Of a stretch of DNA of 45,051 bases, positions 24,915-32,518 are shown piece after piece. This DNA comes from Verrucomicrobiaceae bacterium (lineage in GTDB: Bacteria > Verrucomicrobiota > Verrucomicrobiia > Verrucomicrobiales > Verrucomicrobiaceae). The translations under genes and the position numbers were made by a program. Location: positions 1 through 45,051 of the forward strand of contig JAIBCL010000047.1 of assembly GCA_019694165.1 (NCBI GenBank), in the 5' to 3' direction. Position 1 is the first letter of the stretch. Every line of letters starts with the position of its first letter. The notes beneath the pieces were generated by a model. It did no database searches, was not told the DNA's origin, and worked only from the letters and a program-made list of their open reading frames with translations.

Positions 24915-24947
24915 AGAATCCGCTCTCGTTTCTAAATTCTATGAACA
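24908..24947. promoter_or_regulatory. 12-bp inverted repeat spanning the NlpC/P60 start codon
   Basis: TGTTCATAGAAT (24908-24919) and ATTCTATGAACA (24936-24947) are perfect inverted repeats separated by 16 bases. One arm contains the ATG of the gene read on the minus strand; the other reaches the edge of the predicted -10 box. It may be an operator for a repressor, or, if transcription starts further upstream than predicted, a hairpin that hides the start codon. Confidence 0.6.
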
Positions 24948-24975
24948 GTGTATCAAAAACCATAATTATCATCAA
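24947..24975 (-). promoter_or_regulatory. Sigma-70-type promoter of the NlpC/P60 gene
   Basis: On the minus strand a TTGATG -35 (24970-24975) and a TACACT -10 (24947-24952) are 17 bases apart. The surroundings are AT-rich, unlike the rest of the window. The rest of this 365-bp intergenic region to 25279 holds a 14-bp palindrome (CGTCATGCATGACG, 25207-25220) and nothing else I can name. Confidence 0.65.
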
Positions 24976-25279
24976 GCTATTTATCGTTTTTATATTGCAA
25001 TTCTGCGAAAGCACTCCTTATTGTTAACACTCGCGTATCAATGGGAAACCAGCACGCTCCCCGCACCATCACAGGTGTTTTCCGGTGCCCTGTACCGAAT
25101 GGGGCGGCGGCAAGCGGCTCTCTTGCCCGACGTCGTAGCTGCGTGACCGCAGTAATTCCGGCGTCGGTCAGGCACGCATAAGAACGGTGGCCTCGCACGG
25201 AGACATCGTCATGCATGACGGTCCCTGACCGCCTTTGCCGCAAACACTCTGCCCCACCGTGCGTTTGGTGCGACCGTAA

Positions 25280-26812
25280 ATGCGACGCCATGCCCCCACA
25301 ATTCTACTCCTCTTCATAGCCTGTACGCTTTCCGCACGCGCAGACCTCAAGCTGCCGGCCATCATCGGCGACCACATGGTGCTACAGCAGAATCTCTCCG
25401 ATCCGATCTGGGGGTGGGATCAGCCAGGCACCGAGGTGACGGTGACCTTCGACGGCCAGACCAAGAAGGCCAAGGCAGATGACACAGGAAAGTGGGCGAC
25501 AAAACTCGACGCCATGCCCGCGAACGCCAACCCGCAGTCGATGACCATCAAGGGATCCACCACGCGTGAACTTAAGAACGTCCTTGTCGGCGAAGTCTGG
25601 ATCTGCGCCGGCCAGAGCAACATGCAATTCGCGGTGGGTACCAATTGGGACGCCGACCTCGAGATTGCCGCCGCAAAACATCCGCAGATTTTCATCTCAT
25701 CACCGTGCCAAACGTAGGCACGCAGACGCCACAGACGGACTTCAAGGGCGACTGGAAACCGTGCAGCCCTGAAACGATCGGGGGATTCAGCGCCGTGGGT
25801 TACTTTTTCGGACGCACCCTGCACCGGGTGCTCGACGTGCCTGTCGGCCTCATCAATGACTCGTGGGGCGGCAGTGCGGCGGAAGCATGGGTGCGTCGTG
25901 ACGTTCTGGAACAGGATCCGCGCTTCAAACTGTTGATGGAAAACACCCGCCGGCGTGAGGCCGAACTTTCCAGCCCCGAGGGCAACGCCCGCTTCCTGCG
26001 TGACCTCGCAGCCTGGCAGAAACACTCGACCGATGCGAAGAAGACCGGCAGCCCCTTCAATGAGCGTCCTCCGCAGCCGCCGGATGCGTGGCTGAGCGGC
26101 AATGCAAGACCGGGCAACATCTTCAACGGCGTGCTGCTCCCAACGATAGGTTACGGCATCAAAGGGGTGATCTGGTACCAGGGCGAGAGCAACGCGGGAC
26201 GCGCCTACGAATACGGCGCTCTGTTCCCGCGCATGATCCAGCACTGGCGCGAGGAGTGGAAGCAAGGGGATTTCCCTTTTTACTGGGTGCAACTCGGCTA
26301 CGGCCAGTGCGTGGGCGGAGTTGCGCGAGTCGCAAATGAAAACCCAGAGCGCTGTCAAGAATGGCGGTCAAGCGGTGATCATCGACCTCGGCGAAGGCAC
26401 CGACATCCATCCGAAGAACAAGCGTGATGTGGCCGCGCGCCTGGTCCGGTGGGCGCTTGCGAAGGACTACGGAGTGAAAATTCCGTACCGCAGTCCCGAG
26501 TTCAAAGACGTGCAGTTCACCGGTGCCAAGGCCGTGGTGACCATCGACACCTTCGGCTCCACGCTCCGCACCTTCGACGCGGTGGAAGCGCGCGGTTTCG
26601 TGATTTGCGGGGCGGACCGACAGTGGAAGCGGGCCGAAGCAAAGCTGGCCGGACCGAACCGGATCGATGTCTCCTCTCCTGAGGTGCAGAATCCTGCGGC
26701 CGTGCGCTACGCTTGGGCGGACAACCCGGTGTGCAACGTGTACAGCGCCGAGGGGCTGCCGCTCACACCCTTCCGATCCGACGATTTTGAGATGATCACG
26801 AAGCCGAAATGA
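25280..26812 (+). pseudogene. Sialate O-acetylesterase with two compensating frameshifts
   Basis: Three pieces of one SGNH-type esterase. Piece 1 (25280-25717) has a signal peptide and the nucleophile motif WICAGQSNMQF. Piece 2 (from about 25693 in the next frame) has VGLINDSWGGSAAEAW and GVIWYQGESNAG. Piece 3 (from about 26294 to 26812) has DIHPKNKRDV with the catalytic His. The first shift is near the T run at 25689-25692, where one more T would restore the frame. The second is near 26290-26297, where the family normally has about ten more residues. The total length is divisible by three, so the shifts cancel. All catalytic motifs are intact, so either a recent lesion or sequencing error is possible. 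The functional form deacetylates sialic acids or xylan-type sugars in the periplasm. Confidence 0.85.
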
Positions 26813-26845
26813 CTCGGCGTGGCGAAGGTGGCTCGACGATCCTCC

Positions 26846-28801
26846 TCACGCCTCGACGGCGGCAAGCTCCTCATCTTCCACGTTCTCGCCGCCGGACTCG
26901 TACTGGAGGTGATACAGCCGCTGATAGAGAGCGCTGCTCTGGAGCAGTTGATGATGGCTGCCGACGGCCTCGATGCGGCCTTGATTCATCACCACGATCT
27001 GATCGGCTTCGAGGATGGTGGAGAGCCGGTGGGCGATGGCGATGACCGTCTTGCCTTCGGAGAGCCCCTGGATGGCCTCCTGGATGATCTTTTCGGACTC
27101 GGTGTCGAGCGCGGACGTGGCCTCATCAAGCAGAAGAACCGGCGCATTGCGCAGGATGGCGCGCGCGATGGAGATGCGTTGCTTCTGACCGCCGGAGAGG
27201 TTGTTCCCGGAGTCGCCCACCACGTCTTGGTAGCCCGCCTTCTTCTGCTTGATGAACTCATGCGCGTGGGCACGCTTCGCGGCCTCGATGATGTCTTGCT
27301 CCTTCGCGCTCAAGCGGCCATAGCGGATGTTCTCGGCGATGGTGTCGTGGAACAAGAACGTGTCCTGGCTCACCACTCCAATGTTCTCCCGCAATGATGC
27401 CTGGGTAATGGTGCGGATGTCCACGCCATCGAGTTCGACGCTGCCGTTGTCAGGGTCGTAGAAACGCAGGATCAGAGAAAAAAGCGTGCTCTTCCCCGCC
27501 CCGCTCGGACCCACGAGCGCGTAGAACCTGCCTGGTTCGAGCTGCAAATTGATGCCGGTGACAGCAGCCTTGGCGATCTTTCTCTTCCCAGGATCGCGAT
27601 AGTGGAAGTCTATGTTCCTGAACGTGATGGCACCGCGCGCGCGGCCGATGTCCTTCGCATCGGGAGCATCCTCGATCTCGGGCCGCTCCTCCAGGGCGGC
27701 GAAGACAGCGGTCGTGGCGACGATGCACTTCTGCAGCATCAATTGCACACGGCTGAGATCCTTTGCCGGCGCGTAAATCTGCGTCAGCGCCAGCACGATC
27801 ATGAAGAACTGGTTTGCCTCCAGGCCACGGTGCCAGGCATAGACAAGGCCCGCGGCGATGCCGATGGAAGCCACGGACTCGACCACGGGTCCCACGATTT
27901 CCATCGCCTTGCCCCAGCGCATGATGTTGTCGGCCATGGCTGCATTGGCCTTTGAAAAGCGGTCCACCTCATAGCCCTCGCGCGCATAGGACTTCACCAC
28001 GCGGATGCCCGTGAATGACTCGTGCATCGTGGTCATCAGCGCGCCCGCCTGCTCCTCCTCTGCGGCACCGGCCTTGCGGACACGCCGGCCGATGTGTACG
28101 ACCGGGATGATCGACAAGGGCAGTATGATCAGGGAGAACGCCACGATGGGCCAGTCGCCCTTCGGCACCTGTTGGAAAAGGTAAAAGAGGATGGCCAGGA
28201 TCGCCACGGGCCGCTGGGTGAGCACCTGCGCCAGCGACACGGCATTGCTCTGCGCGATGCGCGCCTGGTTGAACACCGTCTGGATCATGTCCCCGATCTT
28301 CGCCCGGTGGAAATAGCCGATGGACTGCCGCAGCACGGCGGCAAAGCAGTCGTTGCGCAGCGTGTAGAGGATCTTGTTGCCCACCCACATGACCAGATAG
28401 TTCGCCAGATAGCCCAGCATGCCGCGGATGAAGAAAAGCACGGGCAGCGTGAGACAGAGCAGCACGACTGGCAGGAGCGTGAGTTCCACATCCTTGTCCA
28501 GATGCAGCAGGTGGCCGATGTTCACCTGCCCGAAGAGGGGAATGCTGGTGGTTCTCAATTCGTTGGTCTCGCCCTTGAGCACCACGCTGAGCACGACCTG
28601 CATCCCCGTGAGGATCACCATGTTGAAGATGCCGCTGAGCATGCCGAGCACCACTCCCCACATGAAGCGCCATTTGTAAGGCGCCAGATAGCGGGCCATC
28701 CCCTTCACAGCATCCCGCGTGTGCGCCCACAGCTCCTTCATGGGCATGGCGTTGACGTCCTTGCGGCTGATCTTCTTCTTTTTCTGCGGCTGCTGCTCCA
28801 T
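26846..28801 (-). CDS. ABC exporter, MsbA/LipidA-flippase type
   Basis: 651 residues from ATG 28801 (MEQQPQKKKK), a full transporter half with six predicted membrane helices followed by an ATPase domain. Walker A GPSGAGKS is at 431-438, the signature LSGGQ at 535-539, Walker B VLLLDE at 555-560 and the switch His591 (IAIAHRLSTI). It works as a homodimer and flips or exports a lipid or amphipathic substrate. Its gene follows two glycosyltransferases in the same operon, and the GT9 stop lies 25 bases before its start, so lipid A-core or another glycolipid is the likely cargo. The basic, Lys-rich N-terminus is an addition to the family norm. Confidence 0.93.
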   Translation of the reverse strand: MEQQPQKKKKISRKDVNAMPMKELWAHTRDAVKGMARYLAPYKWRFMWGVVLGMLSGIFNMVILTGMQVVLSVVLKGETNELRTTSIPLFGQVNIGHLLHLDKDVELTLLPVVLLCLTLPVLFFIRGMLGYLANYLVMWVGNKILYTLRNDCFAAVLRQSIGYFHRAKIGDMIQTVFNQARIAQSNAVSLAQVLTQRPVAILAILFYLFQQVPKGDWPIVAFSLIILPLSIIPVVHIGRRVRKAGAAEEEQAGALMTTMHESFTGIRVVKSYAREGYEVDRFSKANAAMADNIMRWGKAMEIVGPVVESVASIGIAAGLVYAWHRGLEANQFFMIVLALTQIYAPAKDLSRVQLMLQKCIVATTAVFAALEERPEIEDAPDAKDIGRARGAITFRNIDFHYRDPGKRKIAKAAVTGINLQLEPGRFYALVGPSGAGKSTLFSLILRFYDPDNGSVELDGVDIRTITQASLRENIGVVSQDTFLFHDTIAENIRYGRLSAKEQDIIEAAKRAHAHEFIKQKKAGYQDVVGDSGNNLSGGQKQRISIARAILRNAPVLLLDEATSALDTESEKIIQEAIQGLSEGKTVIAIAHRLSTILEADQIVVMNQGRIEAVGSHHQLLQSSALYQRLYHLQYESGGENVEDEELAAVEA

Positions 28802-28826
28802 GAATGCTGTATCCCGGTCTGGCCGG

Positions 28827-29855
28827 CTACGGAGCCGGAGGCCGCCGGAGGGCACGCATAGCATTGATGATTTCCGCCGTCGAGATCAAGTTCATCTCCG
28901 CCCCGGCCGCCTTCGGCTCGAACGCCGTGAGCGGCCCAGTCCCACCGGCCGCGACCACCACCGCCGCCTCGTGACGGGGCCGCCAATGAAAGGGGTTCGT
29001 AGGCCCAAAGAGGACCACCTGCGGCCGCTCAAACATCGCCGCCAGATGCATCGCCATGCTGTCCACGCCCAGCACCATTTCCGCCCCGGCGATCACCGCC
29101 GCCGTCTGCACCAGCGACAGGCTCCCGCACAGGTCGGCCACCGGCACCGTCAGCCGCCGTCGCAGCGCGGCGAGGTGCTCACGCTCGATGCTGTCGTTGG
29201 CACCCGTGATCACCACCGGCAGCTTCTCCTCGTTCACCAGACATGCCGCCACTTCCGCCCAACGATCCGGCTCCCACAGCTTCTCAGCCCGCGCAGTTCC
29301 GGGGTGGATTACGGCATACGGCCCGTGCACCCCTTGCTCTGCCAACCTCACGCCCGTCCACTTGGAGACGCGTGCCGGCACTTGAAAACACGGTTGCCGC
29401 GGCTCGCACGCGTGGCTCACACCGAGTTCCTCCAGCAGCGCGAGATGAAAATCCACCGTATGCAGCTCGCGCACCGGCGCGTCGCTCAGGTGATTGTAGG
29501 CCATGCGCTTCGACGCCGTGTCCGCAAATTTCTCGTAGCCCACGCGCTGCCGTGCACGCGAGAGCCGTGTCATGAACGCCGTGCGGTCCGTCCCGGCGAA
29601 GTCCGCGCACGCATCCCACGCCCCGGCGGCGATGGACGCCCAGGTGTGCAAGTTTGGCCGGTGACTGCGGTACGGCAGCACCCGCGTCAGCCCCGCACAG
29701 CACCCCGCCAGCCCGGCCACGGCAGCCGGCACCACCGCCACGATCTCCGCCTCCGGCTTCGCCGCTCGCAACGCCGCCACTGCCGGTGCCGTCAGGATGA
29801 AGTCGCCGATGCGCTTGAGCTGGATCAGCAGCAGCCGTTCATTGTTCCCGGCCAC
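28827..29855 (-). CDS. Glycosyltransferase family 9 (heptosyltransferase-like)
   Basis: 342 residues. GT-B fold of the ADP-heptose:LPS heptosyltransferase family: LLLIQLKRIGDFILTAPAV at the N-terminus, PYAVIHPGTARAEKLWEPDRW in the centre, VVITGANDSIER, and the donor site GVDSMAMHLAAMFERPQVVLFGPTNPFHW (core SMAMHLAAMF). It would transfer a heptose or related sugar to lipopolysaccharide core on the cytoplasmic face. Between the GT4 gene (three-base gap) and the ABC exporter, which makes an envelope glycolipid assembly operon. Confidence 0.92.
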   Translation of the reverse strand: MAGNNERLLLIQLKRIGDFILTAPAVAALRAAKPEAEIVAVVPAAVAGLAGCCAGLTRVLPYRSHRPNLHTWASIAAGAWDACADFAGTDRTAFMTRLSRARQRVGYEKFADTASKRMAYNHLSDAPVRELHTVDFHLALLEELGVSHACEPRQPCFQVPARVSKWTGVRLAEQGVHGPYAVIHPGTARAEKLWEPDRWAEVAACLVNEEKLPVVITGANDSIEREHLAALRRRLTVPVADLCGSLSLVQTAAVIAGAEMVLGVDSMAMHLAAMFERPQVVLFGPTNPFHWRPRHEAAVVVAAGGTGPLTAFEPKAAGAEMNLISTAEIINAMRALRRPPAP

Positions 29856-29857
29856 GC

Positions 29858-31111
29858 TCAGCAGTTCCTCATTCGGCGGGCCTCCGCGTAGGCGTGCAGC
29901 AGCCTCGTGCGGTAATGGTCCCAGGTGAAAAGCTTCAGCACGCGCTCGCGGCCGCGCGCGCCCATGTCCCGGATCATTTCGCGGTTCCGGTAAAAATGCT
30001 CGATCCCCGCCGCCAGCGCGTCCGGGTCGTTCGGCGGCACCACCAGCCCGTTCACACCGTCCAGCACCACATCGCCCGCCTCACGCGTCGAGATTTGCGG
30101 CAGCCCGCAGGCCGCCGCCTCGTAGGTCACCTTCGCACTGCCCTCACACTCCGAGGGGAAGACAAACGCCGTCGCACCCCGGAGATGATCCTGTACGCGC
30201 GCGCTGAAGCCCGCGATCCTCACGCTCCCCGTCGCCAGACTGTTCACATACGGCCGCATCTCCTCGTGCAACGTGCCCACCAGCACCAGCTCGGCATCCG
30301 GAAGATTCAGTTTTTTCCAGGCCGCCAGCAGATGGTGCACCCCCTTGCGCTTGATCAGCGCCCCCACAAAGCACAGCGTGAACTTGTCCGGTGCCACACC
30401 CGGCGAGTACCGCGCCGCATCCACCCCGCGCGCCACGTACCACAGCCGCTCCTCAGGCACGCCTGCCGCCAGAAACGTCTCGGCCGCCTTTCGTGACGCC
30501 ACCAGGATCAGGTCCGCCAGATCATACTCCGCCAGCATCCGCACCCGGCTCACAGGCAGCCGCTTCCTCCAGTCCCTCCAGCCGCGGTAGCCCAGGCGCA
30601 GTTCCCGCTCGCTCTCCGTCTCCGCTGATTTCTTGTGGCCCTTGTTCCGGTGCCACGTCGGGATGTCGATCACCGACGGCACGCCGCGCAGTCGCGCCTC
30701 CACCAGCGCACTGAAGCAATCCCCCGACCAACCGTGGAAAAAATCAAACCCGCCGCTGCGCAGCCTCCGCGCCGCCACCCAGTCCGCGTACCGCTTCTTC
30801 GCAGCGTAGTATTCCCTGCTCCCCAGGCACGAAAGCGCGCGCACCGGATGCCATTGCAACGACCTCACCCGTCCGGATGCGATCTCCCTTTGCGCCTGCC
30901 CGAAGCACACCACCTCACCGAGAAAACCGCCCCGGCTCGCCGCCACTGCACCCTCGAACGACGTGCTGTCCAGCCCCGTGCCGCCCAGCCCCGCACTCGT
31001 CGCATACAGCAGACGCCCAGGCAGACCCGCCGCCGACGGCACCGGAGCCGCACCGAGAACCATCGCAGGATCGAACCTGTCCATCACCTTCCCGCCCGTT
31101 CCGCCGCTCAT
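29858..31111 (-). CDS. Glycosyltransferase family 4
   Basis: 417 residues. GT-B fold: an acceptor-binding N-terminal half (about 1-210) and a donor-binding half with VPEERLWYVARGVDAARYSP, FTLCFVGALIKRKGVHHLLAAW, ELVLVGTLHEE, and FVFPSECEGSAKVTYEAAACGLP, the EX7E motif of GT4 retaining enzymes (ECEGSAKVTYE). It transfers a nucleotide sugar to a glycolipid or polysaccharide acceptor. Its ATG overlaps the stop of the preceding membrane protein gene (ATGA at 31108-31111), which supports translational coupling. N-terminal residues 1-30 are Gly/Ala-rich and less conserved, so a later start (M10 or M17) is possible. Confidence 0.92.
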   Translation of the reverse strand: MSGGTGGKVMDRFDPAMVLGAAPVPSAAGLPGRLLYATSAGLGGTGLDSTSFEGAVAASRGGFLGEVVCFGQAQREIASGRVRSLQWHPVRALSCLGSREYYAAKKRYADWVAARRLRSGGFDFFHGWSGDCFSALVEARLRGVPSVIDIPTWHRNKGHKKSAETESERELRLGYRGWRDWRKRLPVSRVRMLAEYDLADLILVASRKAAETFLAAGVPEERLWYVARGVDAARYSPGVAPDKFTLCFVGALIKRKGVHHLLAAWKKLNLPDAELVLVGTLHEEMRPYVNSLATGSVRIAGFSARVQDHLRGATAFVFPSECEGSAKVTYEAAACGLPQISTREAGDVVLDGVNGLVVPPNDPDALAAGIEHFYRNREMIRDMGARGRERVLKLFTWDHYRTRLLHAYAEARRMRNC

Positions 31112-31503
31112 CGTTTTCGTGGGATCCGGCCCACCTGCTCGATCTGCCTGCGCATGTATTCACTGTCACGCTCCGGCGGGGTCTTCTGCCGTTGCATCTC
31201 CTTCACCTGATCCACCGTCCAGAACGCACAGCTCACCACAGACATGATGAACACGATGAAGAGCAGATAAGCCAGCACCCCCAGATGCCGCTCCTGCTTG
31301 CGCCGCTCCTCCCGGTCCGTGTCGATGTCCAGCACCGTCAGAAAATCCAGCCACATGAGCCGCCACTTCCGGGGATCGCGCGCCATGTTGATGGTCACAA
31401 AACACGCCGCGATCGAGAGGATGGTGAAAACTGCGAATCGGATGGCCATGATCGAAAGCGCCAGTTTTTCCGGTGCCCCGCCCAAGGTCAATCTCTTTCT
31501 CAT
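31108..31503 (-). CDS. Small membrane protein of the glycosyltransferase operon
   Basis: 131 residues from ATG 31503 (MRKRLTLGGA); alternatives are ATG 31449 (MAIRFAVFTI) and a longer frame opening at 31572. Two transmembrane helices (MAIRFAVFTILSIAACFVTI, and VLAYLLFIVFIMSVVSCAFW) flank a charged cytoplasmic loop with RDPRKWRLMWLDFLTVLDID. The C-terminus is Arg/Gln-rich. No family recognised. First gene of the envelope operon, overlapping the GT4 start. It may anchor the glycosyltransferases to the membrane, but this is inference from position. Confidence 0.72.
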   Translation of the reverse strand: MRKRLTLGGAPEKLALSIMAIRFAVFTILSIAACFVTINMARDPRKWRLMWLDFLTVLDIDTDREERRKQERHLGVLAYLLFIVFIMSVVSCAFWTVDQVKEMQRQKTPPERDSEYMRRQIEQVGRIPRKR

Positions 31504-31884
31504 TCGTCTTTGCGGGTGGTTTGATCGTCCTCGTCCTCCTGCTCGAACTCGCCCTCGAATCCGAGCACCCACCTTCGAGGACGAAAGCTGCTCCCCGCTC
31601 CAACGCCCCAGCCACCCGCCGTTCCAGTGGCGGGAAGAGAAACGCCGCGCCAGGCGTTGGTTTCATGGAGCATCGGCCGAGGAATGCCTCGACGACCCCT
31701 TGCCCGAAAGTCATTTGTTCCTACGATGCGCCCGTGAACGCAGCCAGAGAGAACCTCCCGTCTTCCGCTCCTGCGACGTTGCCGTCCGGCTCATCAGCGC
31801 CCCATATGGCTCCGGTCCGGCGGACCCGTTCACATAAAATGAAGTGCCCGCCCGCAGGCTGAAGGACTGAATCACTTGCCACCC
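31504..31884. other. Divergent intergenic region, nothing recognised
   Basis: The 381 bases separate the envelope operon from the TIR locus. They must hold both divergent promoters, but no consensus pair stands out. A 6-bp hairpin (CCCGCC at 31615-31620, GGCGGG at 31629-31634) is the only structure seen. Confidence 0.4.
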
Positions 31885-32502
31885 ATGCCCTACGACCTCT
31901 TTATCTCCTACGCGCATCAGGGTGACAACACCTCGCGTGAAGCTGTGACAGCGCTCGTCGCCCGGCTGCACGCAGAACTGGAAGCCGACTTCCGCCGGCG
32001 CTTTAATCGCGATCTGGAAATCTTTTTCGACAAGGAAGACATCAAGGACTTCGACCATTGGCAGGTTCGCTGCCATCGGGCGTTGCGCGACTCGCGCTTC
32101 TTCATTGCCTGCCTCTCCCGCACCTACCTGCGCAGCGATGCCTGCCGCTGGGAATGGGAGGAATGGTGCCGGCACGAACTCGAACACGGCCTCGTGGGTC
32201 AGGGTGCCGCGTCGCTTTGGTTCGTGAAACTCGAAGACCTCGACGCGCCGGAGGATGCCGCGCTGCTCCGTCGTTGGAAAGGCGACTTGCTCCAGCGCTT
32301 CCACATCCAATGCCACGAGTGGTGGCATGACGACCACGGCAACTTCCTCGATGCGGCGGCGCGTTCCGAATTGCAGCAACTCACCGAGCACGTCGCGCAA
32401 CGGCTGCGATTGCTCACGCTGGACCGCGCCCGGCGCGGCAATCTCCCCTGGCCGAATGCGAACTTCGTCGGGCGCGAACCTGAACTGGCCTGCAAGCGCT
32501 AA
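31885..32502 (+). CDS. Stand-alone TIR-domain protein, truncated at an NTPase junction
   Basis: 205 residues from ATG 31885 (MPYDLFISYA). TIR domain: strand A DLFISYA, BB-loop region EIFFDKEDI, and SRTYLRSDACRWE, where Glu90 matches the catalytic Glu of NADase TIR domains (SxxYxxSxWCxxE, with Ala for Trp). The protein ends at PNANFVGREPELACKR. NxxFVGREPEL is the entry motif to a NACHT/NB-ARC-type NTPase in many TIR-STAND proteins, so the reading frame stops exactly where that domain should begin. TIR domains of this type hydrolyse NAD+ or make cyclic ADP-ribose signals. The next gene starts 16 bases later and encodes a STAND NTPase, so the pair may act together. Whether the end is a lesion or natural is undecided. 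Confidence 0.9.
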   Translation: MPYDLFISYAHQGDNTSREAVTALVARLHAELEADFRRRFNRDLEIFFDKEDIKDFDHWQVRCHRALRDSRFFIACLSRTYLRSDACRWEWEEWCRHELEHGLVGQGAASLWFVKLEDLDAPEDAALLRRWKGDLLQRFHIQCHEWWHDDHGNFLDAAARSELQQLTEHVAQRLRLLTLDRARRGNLPWPNANFVGREPELACKR

Positions 32503-32518
32503 AACTCCTCAAGAACAA

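Noticed and set aside
25207..25220. 14-bp perfect palindrome CGTCATGCATGACG
   Set aside because: Short, single, not placed against a promoter of either neighbour; may be chance.
25689..26297. Programmed frameshifting in the sialate O-acetylesterase
   Set aside because: No slippery heptamer or downstream structure at either junction; two opposite events would be needed.
28719..29891. 390-codon plus-strand open frame opposite the GT9 gene
   Set aside because: His/Arg-rich translation with no motif, opposite a clear glycosyltransferase.
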